60,169 bases of DNA. Origin: Paeniglutamicibacter terrestris (GTDB lineage Bacteria > Actinomycetota > Actinomycetes > Actinomycetales > Micrococcaceae). Positions 34,867-43,022 of the stretch are shown here, piece by piece. Made by a program: the position numbers and the translations under genes. The DNA is taken from the NCBI RefSeq assembly GCF_012271785.1, contig NZ_JAAWVT010000016.1, positions 1-60,169 of the forward strand, given 5' to 3'. A model generated the notes under the pieces. The model searched no databases. It saw nothing but the letters and a program-made list of their open reading frames with translations, and was not told where the DNA came from. Every line of letters starts with the position of its first letter. The stretch's first letter is position 1.

Positions 34867-35724
34867 ATGTCGTTCCTGATTACCGAAGATCGAGCCTCCC
34901 GCCGGACAGTGATCGGGCGCATGGTGGCCGGCCTCCTTGTTGCGGCAGTATTCCTGATTCCCTACGCCGTGATGTTCGGTGGATCACTCAAAACCCGATC
35001 CGAAATCCTCGCAATTCCGCCCAGCTATCTGCCCAGGGAAGGTGCCCAATGGTCAAACTATCTGACCATGTGGGACACCCCAGAAACACCGGTGGCCTTC
35101 AACCTCATCTCAACCATTGTCATTTCCCTCTGCGCCACCCTGCTGGTGTTGCTGGTGGCCACACCCGCCGCGTACTACACCGCACGTTTCAAATTCCCGG
35201 GCAAGACGATGTTCATGTTCTTGGTGATTGTCACGCAAATGCTGCAACCGGCGGTACTGACCGCAGGGCTGTTTAAGCAAATGTTGGCCATGAATCTCTA
35301 TGACACGTGGCTGGCTATGATCCTGATCAATGCGGCGTTCAATCTAGCCTTTGCGGTGTGGATCATGCATTCGTTCTTTGCCTCGGTACCCAAGGAAATT
35401 GATGAGGCAGCCCAGATCGACGGAGCTGGAAAGCTCCGCGTGCTTTTCCGCATCAACCTTCCCTTGGTCTGGCCGGGCATTGTTACGGCGGTGATCTTTA
35501 CGTTTGTCGCCTGTTGGAACGAATTTGCCGCATCCTTGGTGATCCTATCCACCGCGGAAAACCAGCCGCTCTCGGTGGCCCTGACCAAGTTTGTTGGGCA
35601 GTACTCCACGGCGTGGCAATACGTCTTTGGTGTCTCGATCGTGGCCATCATTCCGGTTATCCTCCTTTTCATGCTTATCGAGAAACGCCTCATCGGCGGG
35701 CTTGCCGCCGGAGCCGTGAAGTAG
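34867..35724 (+). CDS. ABC sugar transporter permease (MalG/UgpE type)
   Basis: A 285-residue permease with six spans and the EAA loop KEIDEAAQIDGAGKLRVLFR near residue 177. It pairs with the preceding permease as a heterodimer. The start has GGCCGCC only, a weak ribosome site, so translational coupling to the previous gene is likely. The next gene begins at or just after its stop. Confidence 0.9.
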   Translation: MSFLITEDRASRRTVIGRMVAGLLVAAVFLIPYAVMFGGSLKTRSEILAIPPSYLPREGAQWSNYLTMWDTPETPVAFNLISTIVISLCATLLVLLVATPAAYYTARFKFPGKTMFMFLVIVTQMLQPAVLTAGLFKQMLAMNLYDTWLAMILINAAFNLAFAVWIMHSFFASVPKEIDEAAQIDGAGKLRVLFRINLPLVWPGIVTAVIFTFVACWNEFAASLVILSTAENQPLSVALTKFVGQYSTAWQYVFGVSIVAIIPVILLFMLIEKRLIGGLAAGAVK

Positions 35725-35735
35725 TGGAAGATCAG

Positions 35736-36491
35736 ATGCCTCAAAAGCGGCCGCTAGAAATTGTTGTGACGTCCGCACGTGGTGCTGCCACCGCGGTAAG
35801 CGCCGGCGCCGACCGACTCGAGCTCTGTGAGGCCCTGGAAATAGGTGGCATCACCGCAAACCCGGAGCTGGTTGCAGCGGTGTTGATGGAAGCCGCCGGG
35901 GTAGGCGTCCATGCCCTGATTCGTCCACGCGGTGGAAACTTCGTGTATTCGACCCAGGAGGTGGAACTGATGTTGGCCCAAGCTCGACGCACCGCGTCAT
36001 CTGGGGTGGCCGGATTGGTGGTGGGAGCCCTTGACGATGCGGGACATGTTGAGGTCGAAAGCATGCGGAAACTAATCGATGAAGTCCGAACGATCAACCC
36101 GAACCTTGAGCTGACATTCCACCGAGCCATCGATGACTCGGCTGACCCAGTGCGTGCGGTGAGCGACTTGATAGAGCTCGGATTTACCCGCGTTCTAACA
36201 AGTGGGGGAGCGGTTGCCGCACCCGACGGGTTCTCCGTCCTCGTTCGTATGGTTCAGGCCAGCGGCGGGAAAATTCAGGTCATGGCGGGTGGCGGGATGC
36301 GTGTCGATTCCATCGAGAAGATGCTCGCTGCCGGGATCGATGCTGTGCATTTTTCCGCGAAAGCTCCGTCCCCGGACGCCAGCTACCTGGTGACGGATGG
36401 AAATATCGTGGCGGCGCTTCGTGACACCATAGATTCGTTGGCCTTCACGGCACGCATCCCCATGATTTTCGATAATGAGGCAGGGCACTAA
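35736..36491 (+). CDS. cutC: CutC family TIM-barrel protein
   Basis: A 251-residue CutC-family protein with the typical EIVVTSARGAATAVSAGADR opening, LIRPRGGNFVYS, LTFHRAIDDSADP, VLTSGG and MAGGGMR blocks. The family was named for copper homeostasis, but a direct copper role is not well supported. Here it is embedded between sugar permeases and the DeoR regulator, which points to a sugar- or glycoside-related task. The ATG at 35736 is used, with GGAAG upstream; a GTG overlapping the permease stop (35724) would add four residues. Confidence 0.88.
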   Translation: MPQKRPLEIVVTSARGAATAVSAGADRLELCEALEIGGITANPELVAAVLMEAAGVGVHALIRPRGGNFVYSTQEVELMLAQARRTASSGVAGLVVGALDDAGHVEVESMRKLIDEVRTINPNLELTFHRAIDDSADPVRAVSDLIELGFTRVLTSGGAVAAPDGFSVLVRMVQASGGKIQVMAGGGMRVDSIEKMLAAGIDAVHFSAKAPSPDASYLVTDGNIVAALRDTIDSLAFTARIPMIFDNEAGH

Positions 36492-37295
36492 TTGAAACGC
36501 GAAGAGCGACTCAGCACCATCTTGGAGTTGCTGGCTGAATCAGGACAGATTGAGGTCGAAGATATTGTGCGCCGGTTGGCCGTTTCCCCTGCCACCGCGC
36601 GCCGAGACCTCGACTCGTTGGCGGCTGCCTCGCTGTTATCACGAACCCACGGCGGAGCCGTCAGCCATGCTGTGGCCTATGACCTGCCGGTGAGATACCA
36701 AAAGGAAGACGCGACGGGGCAGAAACACGCCATTGCCGTGCACGCTGCCTCGTTGGTGTCCCAGGACATGATTGTCGGACTCTCCGGAGGCACCACCGCG
36801 AGTGCAATCGCCACACAGCTAGGAATGCGCCGAGACTTGGTCAACGATTCGGGGCGCCCCACGTTCACGGTCGTGACCAATGCCGTGAATATCGCCTCGT
36901 TGCTGGCGGTCCGCACGCACGTGAAAGTCATGGTGACCGGAGGGATGCTCAATCCCCGATCCTATGAACTTGTGGGCCCCTTTGCCGAGCAAACACTGGA
37001 GAAGGTCACCCTGGATGTAGCGTTTGTCGGTATCAATGGCCTTGAGGCCAGTGTTGGTCCCACCGTTTCCGATGACATGGAAGCAGCCATCAACAACCTG
37101 ATGATCCGGAGGGCTCGGCAAAGCTATCTCGTGTGTGATTCCTCCAAGATTGGGCATAGCGCCTTTGTCTCCCTCGAGCAGTCGACCTTCACCGCGCTGA
37201 TCACCGACAGTGGGATCACCGACGAACAAAAAAGGGTACTCATCGAGGCAGGCATTCCCGTCATCGTTGCTGACCCGGAGATCAAAAGCCGTTAG
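36492..37295 (+). CDS. DeoR/GlpR family repressor of the sugar operon
   Basis: A 267-residue DeoR-family regulator. The N-terminal helix-turn-helix is QIEVEDIVRRLAVSPATARR with SRTHGGAVS after it; the C-terminal DeoRC sensor domain (LSGGTTASAIATQL, VTGGMLNPRSYELVGP, FVGINGLEA) binds a phosphorylated sugar. It starts with TTG immediately after the CutC stop, so it is translated as the last operon gene. Likely effector: a sugar phosphate made by the operon's own kinases. Candidate operators lie at 28502-28533 and 32431-32490. Confidence 0.9.
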   Translation: MKREERLSTILELLAESGQIEVEDIVRRLAVSPATARRDLDSLAAASLLSRTHGGAVSHAVAYDLPVRYQKEDATGQKHAIAVHAASLVSQDMIVGLSGGTTASAIATQLGMRRDLVNDSGRPTFTVVTNAVNIASLLAVRTHVKVMVTGGMLNPRSYELVGPFAEQTLEKVTLDVAFVGINGLEASVGPTVSDDMEAAINNLMIRRARQSYLVCDSSKIGHSAFVSLEQSTFTALITDSGITDEQKRVLIEAGIPVIVADPEIKSR

Positions 37296-38134
37296 CCGCG
37301 TGCTGCCGTGGCCGCAGCAAGCAGACGAGGCTGAATCTTCTCCAGCAGTGTTGTGAGATCTCGCCGGGGGCTCAGCGAGGCGTCGTGGAGGCTTTCCAGT
37401 CCCATGGCACCCAGCCACACACGCGCCCGCCATGCCTCATCTGGGGTCGGAGCCAACTGCTCGATGAGCTCCGAACCGTGCCACATACTCAGGTAGGCGG
37501 TATTGAGGGCGGGGTCCCAGGCCGCTGCTAAATCCCAATCTAGGATCCCGATCAAGGCTCCATCATCCCAATGAAGATTGTGTCCCGCGAGATCACCATG
37601 GACAAGAGACGGAGTGACATCGGCAAAGGTGGCGACGGCCTGCAAGATCCGGTGTGCCCCGTTGGCGAGTTCGGGAGGCAGTAGCCGGAGGGTTGCTTGG
37701 GTTTTTTCCTCGTTCCAGGGCCCGCCGAACGCGAACGGCTCGGCGAGGAGCCCGGTGATTTTTGCCAGATTTACCGCAGCGAGTTCCTCGATAATCCCGC
37801 GCAGTGTTGAAGCCTCGCCGCTGTGTGGTGGGTGGGCCCGGCCCGGGATATAGCGTTGGACAACGGCCGAAAAATCGTTGCCATGGAACACCTCACTCAG
37901 CGCGGTGGGTAGTGCAAAAGTGAAACTGTTTTCCAGCGCTTGAACAAGATCGACCCTGCGCTGCATGTCCTTCGCCGCTTCGGGCGTCCGACTGATGCGC
38001 AGAACAGCCTCACCGGGAGCGATCAGGACGAGGTGAAATTGTCCGCCTTCTTCCACACGTGCAGACTTCCAATCCGGTCCGGGCAACAGGGACGCGGCCA
38101 GTTCATATTCGCTCGGGTGGGCAGCACGTGTCAT
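37292..38134 (-). CDS. APH-like phosphotransferase
   Basis: A 280-residue aminoglycoside phosphotransferase / choline-kinase fold protein: the catalytic loop VHGDLAGHNLHWDD near residue 187 and the metal-binding ILDWDLAAAWDP that follows. These enzymes phosphorylate small hydroxyl compounds with ATP; the substrate cannot be read, and antibiotic resistance should not be assumed. The Met at MTRAAHPSEYE is chosen. No Shine-Dalgarno is seen, and a GAAAAT 6 bases upstream fits leaderless transcription. Its stop overlaps the convergent regulator stop. Confidence 0.82.
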   Translation of the reverse strand: MTRAAHPSEYELAASLLPGPDWKSARVEEGGQFHLVLIAPGEAVLRISRTPEAAKDMQRRVDLVQALENSFTFALPTALSEVFHGNDFSAVVQRYIPGRAHPPHSGEASTLRGIIEELAAVNLAKITGLLAEPFAFGGPWNEEKTQATLRLLPPELANGAHRILQAVATFADVTPSLVHGDLAGHNLHWDDGALIGILDWDLAAAWDPALNTAYLSMWHGSELIEQLAPTPDEAWRARVWLGAMGLESLHDASLSPRRDLTTLLEKIQPRLLAAATAARG

Positions 38135-38197
38135 GGCTCTATTTTCACAGGTCAACGCGCAGGGGTGAGGAGTGCCACGCAACGTAGGATCAAAGAC

Positions 38198-39010
38198 ATG
38201 AGCTCAAACGTTCCCAAGGAGACCCAGATCAGCGAGCCATCGGAGCGATCCGAGGCGGAAAGGGTGCAACGCCGCGGACTCATTATTGAACTATTGATCG
38301 TGCTGGGCCTGTCACTGGGAAAATCGGGCATCTATTCCATCGCGAACCTCGTTGACAAGATGACGAGAGCGCCCCTTGGATCGCAAACCACATCGCTGAA
38401 CAACTCGCTTAATCAGCGCCAGTATTTTGATCTGACATATCAGCTGCTAGATATCTTCTTCACCTTGGTTCCGGTGATGTTGGTGCTGTATCTGCTCTTC
38501 AGAATTCCCGGGTGTAACCCTTTTGACCGGCTCGGCTTCAATATGAAGAAGCCGCTGTTGGACTTGGGGTGGGGTGCCGGCCTGTTCCTCGCAATGGGTA
38601 TCGGAACGCTGGGTGTCTACGCCCTGGGCCGGCTACTCGGACTGACTACGATCATCGTGCCGGCGGCATTGGATGACTATTGGTGGACGGTCCCGGTTCT
38701 CATTTTCTCCGCAATCCGCCACGGAATCCTTGAAGAAGTCATAGTCGTCGGTTACCTCTTTGAACGCCTGGCCCGCCTGGGCTGGGGAAAATGGCAAATC
38801 ATCCTCATGAGCGCGGTGCTGCGCGGCAGCTACCACCTCTATCAAGGCATTGGACCGTTCGTCGGTAATGTCGCCATGGGGATGATCTTTGGGTACGTGT
38901 ACTCCAAGAAGGGCAGGGTCATGCCGCTGGTCATCGCCCACGCTTTCTTAGATATCGCCGGATTTGTTGGTTATGCGCTGCTGGGTTCCGCGATTGGCTT
39001 GGGTACCTAA
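38198..39010 (+). CDS. CPBP (CAAX-type) intramembrane protease
   Basis: A 270-residue membrane protein with about seven spans and the three CPBP motifs: EEVIVVGYLFERL (Glu-Glu and Arg), the RGSYHLYQGIG segment with the second-motif His, and HAFLDIAGF. These are membrane-embedded metalloproteases; bacterial members act in protein maturation or peptide immunity. The first 25 residues are charged and cytoplasmic. TAGGAT ends 7 bases before the ATG and there is no ribosome site, so the mRNA is probably leaderless. Divergent from the APH gene with only 63 bases between. Confidence 0.87.
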   Translation: MSSNVPKETQISEPSERSEAERVQRRGLIIELLIVLGLSLGKSGIYSIANLVDKMTRAPLGSQTTSLNNSLNQRQYFDLTYQLLDIFFTLVPVMLVLYLLFRIPGCNPFDRLGFNMKKPLLDLGWGAGLFLAMGIGTLGVYALGRLLGLTTIIVPAALDDYWWTVPVLIFSAIRHGILEEVIVVGYLFERLARLGWGKWQIILMSAVLRGSYHLYQGIGPFVGNVAMGMIFGYVYSKKGRVMPLVIAHAFLDIAGFVGYALLGSAIGLGT

Positions 39011-39296
39011 AAAACAGCTTGATCATCGTTTTGAACAGCCGTGCACTACGTAGCATTCGAATGCTGGGCTGAGCCTCATGCCTCGGTTGATGAAATCAGA
39101 ACAGGGTCACCGCAATGGAATTTCAATATCCTCAGCGGGAGCGCTGTTTGAGCCGATTGGAGGCTCGACATCGCTGTCATTCGCCGAACGCCGTTGTGAG
39201 TCTGGTCTTCAAAACTAGCCAGTCGTAGTTTGTCCGGCGCATAGTTTCGGCCTCGTGGCTTGCTGCCCACGAAAGACCATGAGGCGTTAACGCCGA
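39011..39296. other. Gene-free segment between CPBP and VOC genes
   Basis: About 285 bases without a supportable gene. It contains a stem-loop at 39202-39218 that resembles a tRNA anticodon arm, but the rest of a tRNA is not present. Confidence 0.4.
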
Positions 39297-39339
39297 AGGA
39301 GGTGTGGTTGAACCGGATTCCGGTTCAACCACACCTCCT
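39297..39339. terminator. 43-bp perfect hairpin downstream of the VOC gene
   Basis: A perfect 21-bp inverted repeat with a single central base (arms 39297-39317 and 39319-39339). It lies 28 bases after the stop of the minus-strand VOC gene. No T-run follows in either direction, so it could be a non-canonical terminator or an mRNA-protecting 3' structure; a protein-binding palindrome is also possible. Confidence 0.55.
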
Positions 39340-39367
39340 GATATTCGGTGGCCGGTTTGTCGCGCTG

Positions 39368-40012
39368 TTAGAGCGTGACCGATCCTGATGGCGTTTCAAA
39401 GGTCACCGAGAGGATTCCCGGCGTCCCATTGGGGGCCTGCCAATCAACAGCAACGTCTCCAACGGGCAACTGTTCGGGCTGTCCGAGCCAGTCGGCAACG
39501 CGTTCGCTGGAGCCAGCAATGCTGATCGAAGAGATCTTGCCAACCGGTTCAAGCGCCTTTGAAGGATGCAGGTTTTCGGTGCCGTCATCCCAACGAAGCA
39601 TGTAGGGAACCTGAGGATCAGCAATCAAACCGTTGATGCCAATCTGGCGCCACGTCAGTTCCTGTCCGTCCGGGAACTTCCGGTTTCCAGGCACCGAGCC
39701 GCGACCGAGGCGTTCTTCGATGGGTGCCAAATCGTCAACTGCAACGCACCAACCCATCCAACCTCCACCAAGTTCGGAACGGGCACGAACGGCCTGTCCG
39801 AACGGCGCCTTGTCAGAAGACGGGTGGTTCAGAACCTCAACAACTTCTAGGTACTGGCCGTTCTTCAGCGGGAAGATGACATTGCGTGTCCCAAAACGTG
39901 GGTGTACACCGCCCTTTACAGATTCGAGTCCAAGGGCCTCGCCGATCCGAGCGGCAGTTGCCGCGAGGCCGTCGGGTCCACAAGCATAAGTTACATGGTC
40001 CAACCTCATCAT
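39368..40012 (-). CDS. VOC family (glyoxalase-like) protein
   Basis: A 214-residue protein of the Glyoxalase_3/VOC group: LDHVTYACGPDGLAATAARI opening, GVHPRFGTRNVIFPL and YLEVVEVL in the first beta-alpha-beta-beta-beta module, and a second, more divergent module after residue 110. Members bind a metal and act as lyases, dioxygenases or resistance proteins; the activity here is unknown. Two consecutive ATG codons open the frame. An iron-box-like palindrome is 36 bases upstream, suggesting iron control. Confidence 0.8.
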   Translation of the reverse strand: MMRLDHVTYACGPDGLAATAARIGEALGLESVKGGVHPRFGTRNVIFPLKNGQYLEVVEVLNHPSSDKAPFGQAVRARSELGGGWMGWCVAVDDLAPIEERLGRGSVPGNRKFPDGQELTWRQIGINGLIADPQVPYMLRWDDGTENLHPSKALEPVGKISSISIAGSSERVADWLGQPEQLPVGDVAVDWQAPNGTPGILSVTFETPSGSVTL

Positions 40013-40043
40013 GTGCCTATCATGGCACTTTGTGATCTGCCTC

Positions 40044-40063
40044 TCGAGTTAGGCTTACCTAAC
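40044..40063. promoter_or_regulatory. Candidate iron box (DtxR/IdeR site)
   Basis: The sequence contains GTTAGGCTTACCTAAC, a 6-bp inverted repeat with 4-bp spacer. Over 19 positions (40044-40062) it matches the recalled IdeR/DtxR consensus TTAGGTTAGCCTAACCTAA at 14. It lies just upstream of the VOC gene start and about 115 bases before the riboswitch on the other strand. No siderophore gene is adjacent. Confidence 0.6.
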
Positions 40064-40176
40064 TTGCTTTAGCTTGTCTCCTGCTGTTGTCGCTCGCAGT
40101 AGTAGATAGTGACCAGATTCGTCATATTGCGAGACGTGGTTGCCAAGATATGAAGCGTTACGCCAAACTTGTTTCC

Positions 40177-40285
40177 AAGGTCATGAGTTTCAGCAGATAG
40201 CCCCGGCTTGCTGAACGGCAACCCTCCACCGCGGTGGGGTGCCCCGGGTGAAGACCAGGCCCCACATCAAAAAGATGTGGGACAA
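40177..40285 (+). promoter_or_regulatory. SAM-IV-type riboswitch upstream of metY-metX
   Basis: The segment shows the conserved SAM-I/SAM-IV core: AAGGTCATGAG, then GCCCCGGCTTGCTG, CGGCAACCCTCC, CGCGGTGGGGTGCC, CCGGGTGAAGACC. GGTC at the 5' end pairs with GACC at the 3' end (P1). A further hairpin (CCCACATC-AAAAA-GATGTGGG at 40261-40281) follows, as in the extended SAM-IV architecture known mainly from Actinomycetales. It lies about 85 bases before metY. S-adenosylmethionine binding would reduce metY-metX expression; a variant SAM-I/IV class is possible. Confidence 0.85.
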
Positions 40286-40366
40286 GCGCGGGAATGCCCC
40301 CAGCATTGACACGGCCCCCACTCGGGCCGGCTTTGGGCATACCCCAGAAACATTGAAGGGTACGTC

Positions 40367-41713
40367 ATGTCCGAGAATTGGTCCTTTGAAACCCGTCAGA
40401 TCCACGTAGGACAGGAACCTGACGCAGCAACCGGTGCGCGCGCACTGCCGATTTACCAAACCAGCTCCTTTGTCTTCCCGAGCGCGGAAAGTGCAGCCGC
40501 ACGCTTCGCCCTCGCCGAGCTTGCACCGATCTACAGTCGCATTGGCAACCCAACGCAGGAAGCCGTAGAAACCCGCATCGCCAACCTCGAAGGCGGCGTT
40601 GGGGCCTTGCTCTTGGCCTCGGGTCAAGCGGCAACCACGCTCGCGATCCTGAACATTGCCGAGGCCGGAGACCATATCGTCGCCAGCCCGAGTCTTTATG
40701 GTGGAACGCAGAACCTGCTGAAGCACACGCTGCGCAAGCTCGGTATCGAAGTTACCTTTGTTGCCGACCCGGATGATCTTGCCCTCTGGCGCGCGGCGGT
40801 AAAGCCCAACACTAAGGCGTTCTTCGGAGAGGTTGTTTCCAACCCGCGCCAGGATGTTTTGGACATCGAAGGTGTCTCTGCCATCGCCCACGAGGTCGGT
40901 GTGCCACTGCTGGTTGATAACACCTTGGCTACCCCATACCTCATCCGTCCGATCGAATGGGGAGCGGACATCGTGATTCACTCCGCCACCAAGTACCTCG
41001 GCGGACACGGCACGGCCATCGCGGGTGTCATCGTGGATTCGGGCAATTTCGACTTCGCCGCAGATCCGGAAAAGTTCCCGGGCTTTAACACTCCCGATGA
41101 GTCTTACAACGGTCTAGTGTTTGCGCGTGATCTTGGCGTCAACGGTGCCTTGGGCGCCAACCTGGCCTACATCCTCAAGGCTCGCGTGCAATTGCTGCGT
41201 GACCTCGGAGCATCGGTTGCACCGTTCAATGCCTTCCTGATAGCGCAGGGTCTTGAAACCCTCTCATTGCGTATTGAACGTCACGTGGCCAACGCGGTTG
41301 AAGTTGCGTCATGGCTGGAAGCGCAGCCGCAGGTACAAGGCGTGCGTTACGCGGGTATCCCATCCAGCCCGTGGTTTGAGCGCGGTCGCAAATATGGTCC
41401 GCGCGGTACCGGTGCCGTGGTCGCCTTCGAAATTGCCGGAGGTAGCAAGGCTGGCCAGGCCTTTGTTGACGGGCTGACGCTTCACTCGCACGTAGCGAAT
41501 CTCGGCGACGTGCGCTCGTTGGTCATTCACCCGGCCTCGACCACACACGCCCAGCTGACGGAGGTCGAGCAGCTGGCTGCCGGTGTCTCACCTGGACTCG
41601 TGCGCTTGAGCGTGGGCATTGAGAATATCGCTGACATCATTGCAGACCTGAAGTCCGGATTCGATGCTGTGGCACTGCTCGTTGATGATGTTGAGCTGCA
41701 AGAAACCCTATGA
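40367..41713 (+). CDS. metY: O-acetylhomoserine sulfhydrylase (MetY)
   Basis: A 448-residue PLP enzyme of the Cys/Met metabolism family: NWSFETRQIHVGQEPD opening, PIYQTSSFVF, YSRIGNPTQEAVE, ASGQAATTLA, VDNTLATPYLIRP and the PLP lysine in HSATKYLGGHG. It makes homocysteine from O-acetylhomoserine and sulfide. The length (about 430-450) and the long insertion after the lysine favour MetY over MetB/MetZ. It is overlapped 4 bases by metX, which makes its substrate, and is preceded by a SAM riboswitch. Confidence 0.93.
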   Translation: MSENWSFETRQIHVGQEPDAATGARALPIYQTSSFVFPSAESAAARFALAELAPIYSRIGNPTQEAVETRIANLEGGVGALLLASGQAATTLAILNIAEAGDHIVASPSLYGGTQNLLKHTLRKLGIEVTFVADPDDLALWRAAVKPNTKAFFGEVVSNPRQDVLDIEGVSAIAHEVGVPLLVDNTLATPYLIRPIEWGADIVIHSATKYLGGHGTAIAGVIVDSGNFDFAADPEKFPGFNTPDESYNGLVFARDLGVNGALGANLAYILKARVQLLRDLGASVAPFNAFLIAQGLETLSLRIERHVANAVEVASWLEAQPQVQGVRYAGIPSSPWFERGRKYGPRGTGAVVAFEIAGGSKAGQAFVDGLTLHSHVANLGDVRSLVIHPASTTHAQLTEVEQLAAGVSPGLVRLSVGIENIADIIADLKSGFDAVALLVDDVELQETL

Positions 41714-42858
41714 CCCTGGAGACAAAAGTGGTGCTTTACGATGCAGAAACTGCGGCGGCCTTGGACTTTGCGCCCGACGGTATCCTGAGGCACCTACCCA
41801 CCGGCGCGTACACCTTTGAAACGGGTGGGACGCTTCCAAGTGTTGTCCTGGGTTATGAAACGTGGGGCACGCTCAACGAGGACGCTTCGAACGCTGTGTT
41901 TATCGCCCACGCGCTCACGGGCGACAGCCACGTGGCGCGTGGGGCGTCAACCGAAGCTGGCTGGTGGGATGGCTTTATCGGCCCCGGTAAGACGGTGGAC
42001 ACGGATCGGTTCTTCGTGGTGGCCGCCAATATGATTGGTGGCTGCTCCGGGACTACCGGACCGGCCAGCCTAGATCCTGAGGGAAAGCCGTGGGGGTCAC
42101 GTTTTCCCTTCACGACCATCAAGGATTCGGTGCGGCTTGAAGCGCGTCTGGCAGATGCCCTGGGGATCCAAACATGGCATACCGTGTTGGGGGGCTCCAT
42201 GGGTGGAGCCCGCGCTCTGGAATGGGCGGTGGAATTCCCCGAGCGCGTCAGAAATTGTGTGGTGGTGGCCTGCACCGCCGAGTCCTCAGCGGATCAGATC
42301 GCCTTTGCCCAGGTGCAAAGCGCTGCCATCCGACTTGACCCCGATTTCGCGGGCGGTGACTACTATGCAAACGACTCGGTCCCATCGGCAGGATTGGGCG
42401 TTGCTCGGCGCCTGGCCCATGTCACATATCGCACCGCTGCCGAACTGGATCTGAGATTCGGGCGCAACGCTCAGGGTGAGGAACTGCCCGTGGGCAGTCC
42501 AAGTCTGGAACGTGGGCGGTATCAGGTAGAAAGCTACCTGGATCACCAGGCAAGCAAATTGGCGAACCGCTTTGACGCCAATAGTTATCTGGTGCTGACC
42601 GAGGCACTCATGAGCCACGACGTTGCCCGTGGGCATGGATCGCTTGAGGATGCCTTGGGACGTGTGGAGGACGTGAACTTCTTGGTCGCGGCGGTGGATT
42701 CGGATCGACTGTATTGGCCCGAGCAGTCCGAGCGTCTGGCAAAGTCACTGCCAAATCCGTGCACGGTTCAATACATCACCTCACCGATCGGCCATGATGG
42801 TTTCCTAACTGACATTGAGCAGCTCAGCGACTCGTTGAGTGAGAGTATTTTCAGCTAG
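41710..42858 (+). CDS. metX: Homoserine O-acetyltransferase (MetX)
   Basis: A 382-residue alpha/beta-hydrolase-fold enzyme acetylating homoserine with acetyl-CoA. The nucleophile is in LGGSMGGARALEWAV near residue 160; other family blocks are LTGDSHVARG, WWDGFIGPGKTVDTDRFFV, NMIGGCSGTTGPAS and the C-terminal SPIGHDGFL with the catalytic His. ATGA overlap with metY gives coupled translation under the same riboswitch. Confidence 0.93.
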   Translation: MTLETKVVLYDAETAAALDFAPDGILRHLPTGAYTFETGGTLPSVVLGYETWGTLNEDASNAVFIAHALTGDSHVARGASTEAGWWDGFIGPGKTVDTDRFFVVAANMIGGCSGTTGPASLDPEGKPWGSRFPFTTIKDSVRLEARLADALGIQTWHTVLGGSMGGARALEWAVEFPERVRNCVVVACTAESSADQIAFAQVQSAAIRLDPDFAGGDYYANDSVPSAGLGVARRLAHVTYRTAAELDLRFGRNAQGEELPVGSPSLERGRYQVESYLDHQASKLANRFDANSYLVLTEALMSHDVARGHGSLEDALGRVEDVNFLVAAVDSDRLYWPEQSERLAKSLPNPCTVQYITSPIGHDGFLTDIEQLSDSLSESIFS

Positions 42859-42888
42859 AGTTCCACATTTGGCAGGAAGCTTTCACGG

Positions 42889-42937
42889 CAGAAGGGTGGG
42901 TAGGACGAAGAAAATACTCGTCCTACCCACCCTTCTG
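42889..42937. terminator. Bidirectional hairpin between metX and the SGNH gene
   Basis: A perfect 20-bp stem (42889-42908 with 42918-42937) and 9-nt loop 30 bases after the metX stop. The convergent SGNH gene ends 86 bases further right, so one structure can serve both transcripts. T-runs are weak. Confidence 0.75.
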
Positions 42938-43022
42938 TCATGTCCCGAGGCGTGGAGCCTGCTTGTCCGCACCGTCGCCTCATGAGGTGAATTGACCCGT
43001 GGGGCGGCCACCCTGATCGGGT

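Noticed and set aside
37292-38134. Aminoglycoside resistance gene
   Set aside because: The APH fold is shared by many housekeeping kinases and no resistance context or mobile element is present.
39180-39290. Possible selenocysteine tRNA: a 5-bp stem around CTTCAAA at 39202-39218
   Set aside because: Only the anticodon-arm-like hairpin is present. No 8-bp acceptor, no T arm with a TTCGA-type loop and no long variable arm could be fitted, and no sel genes are nearby.
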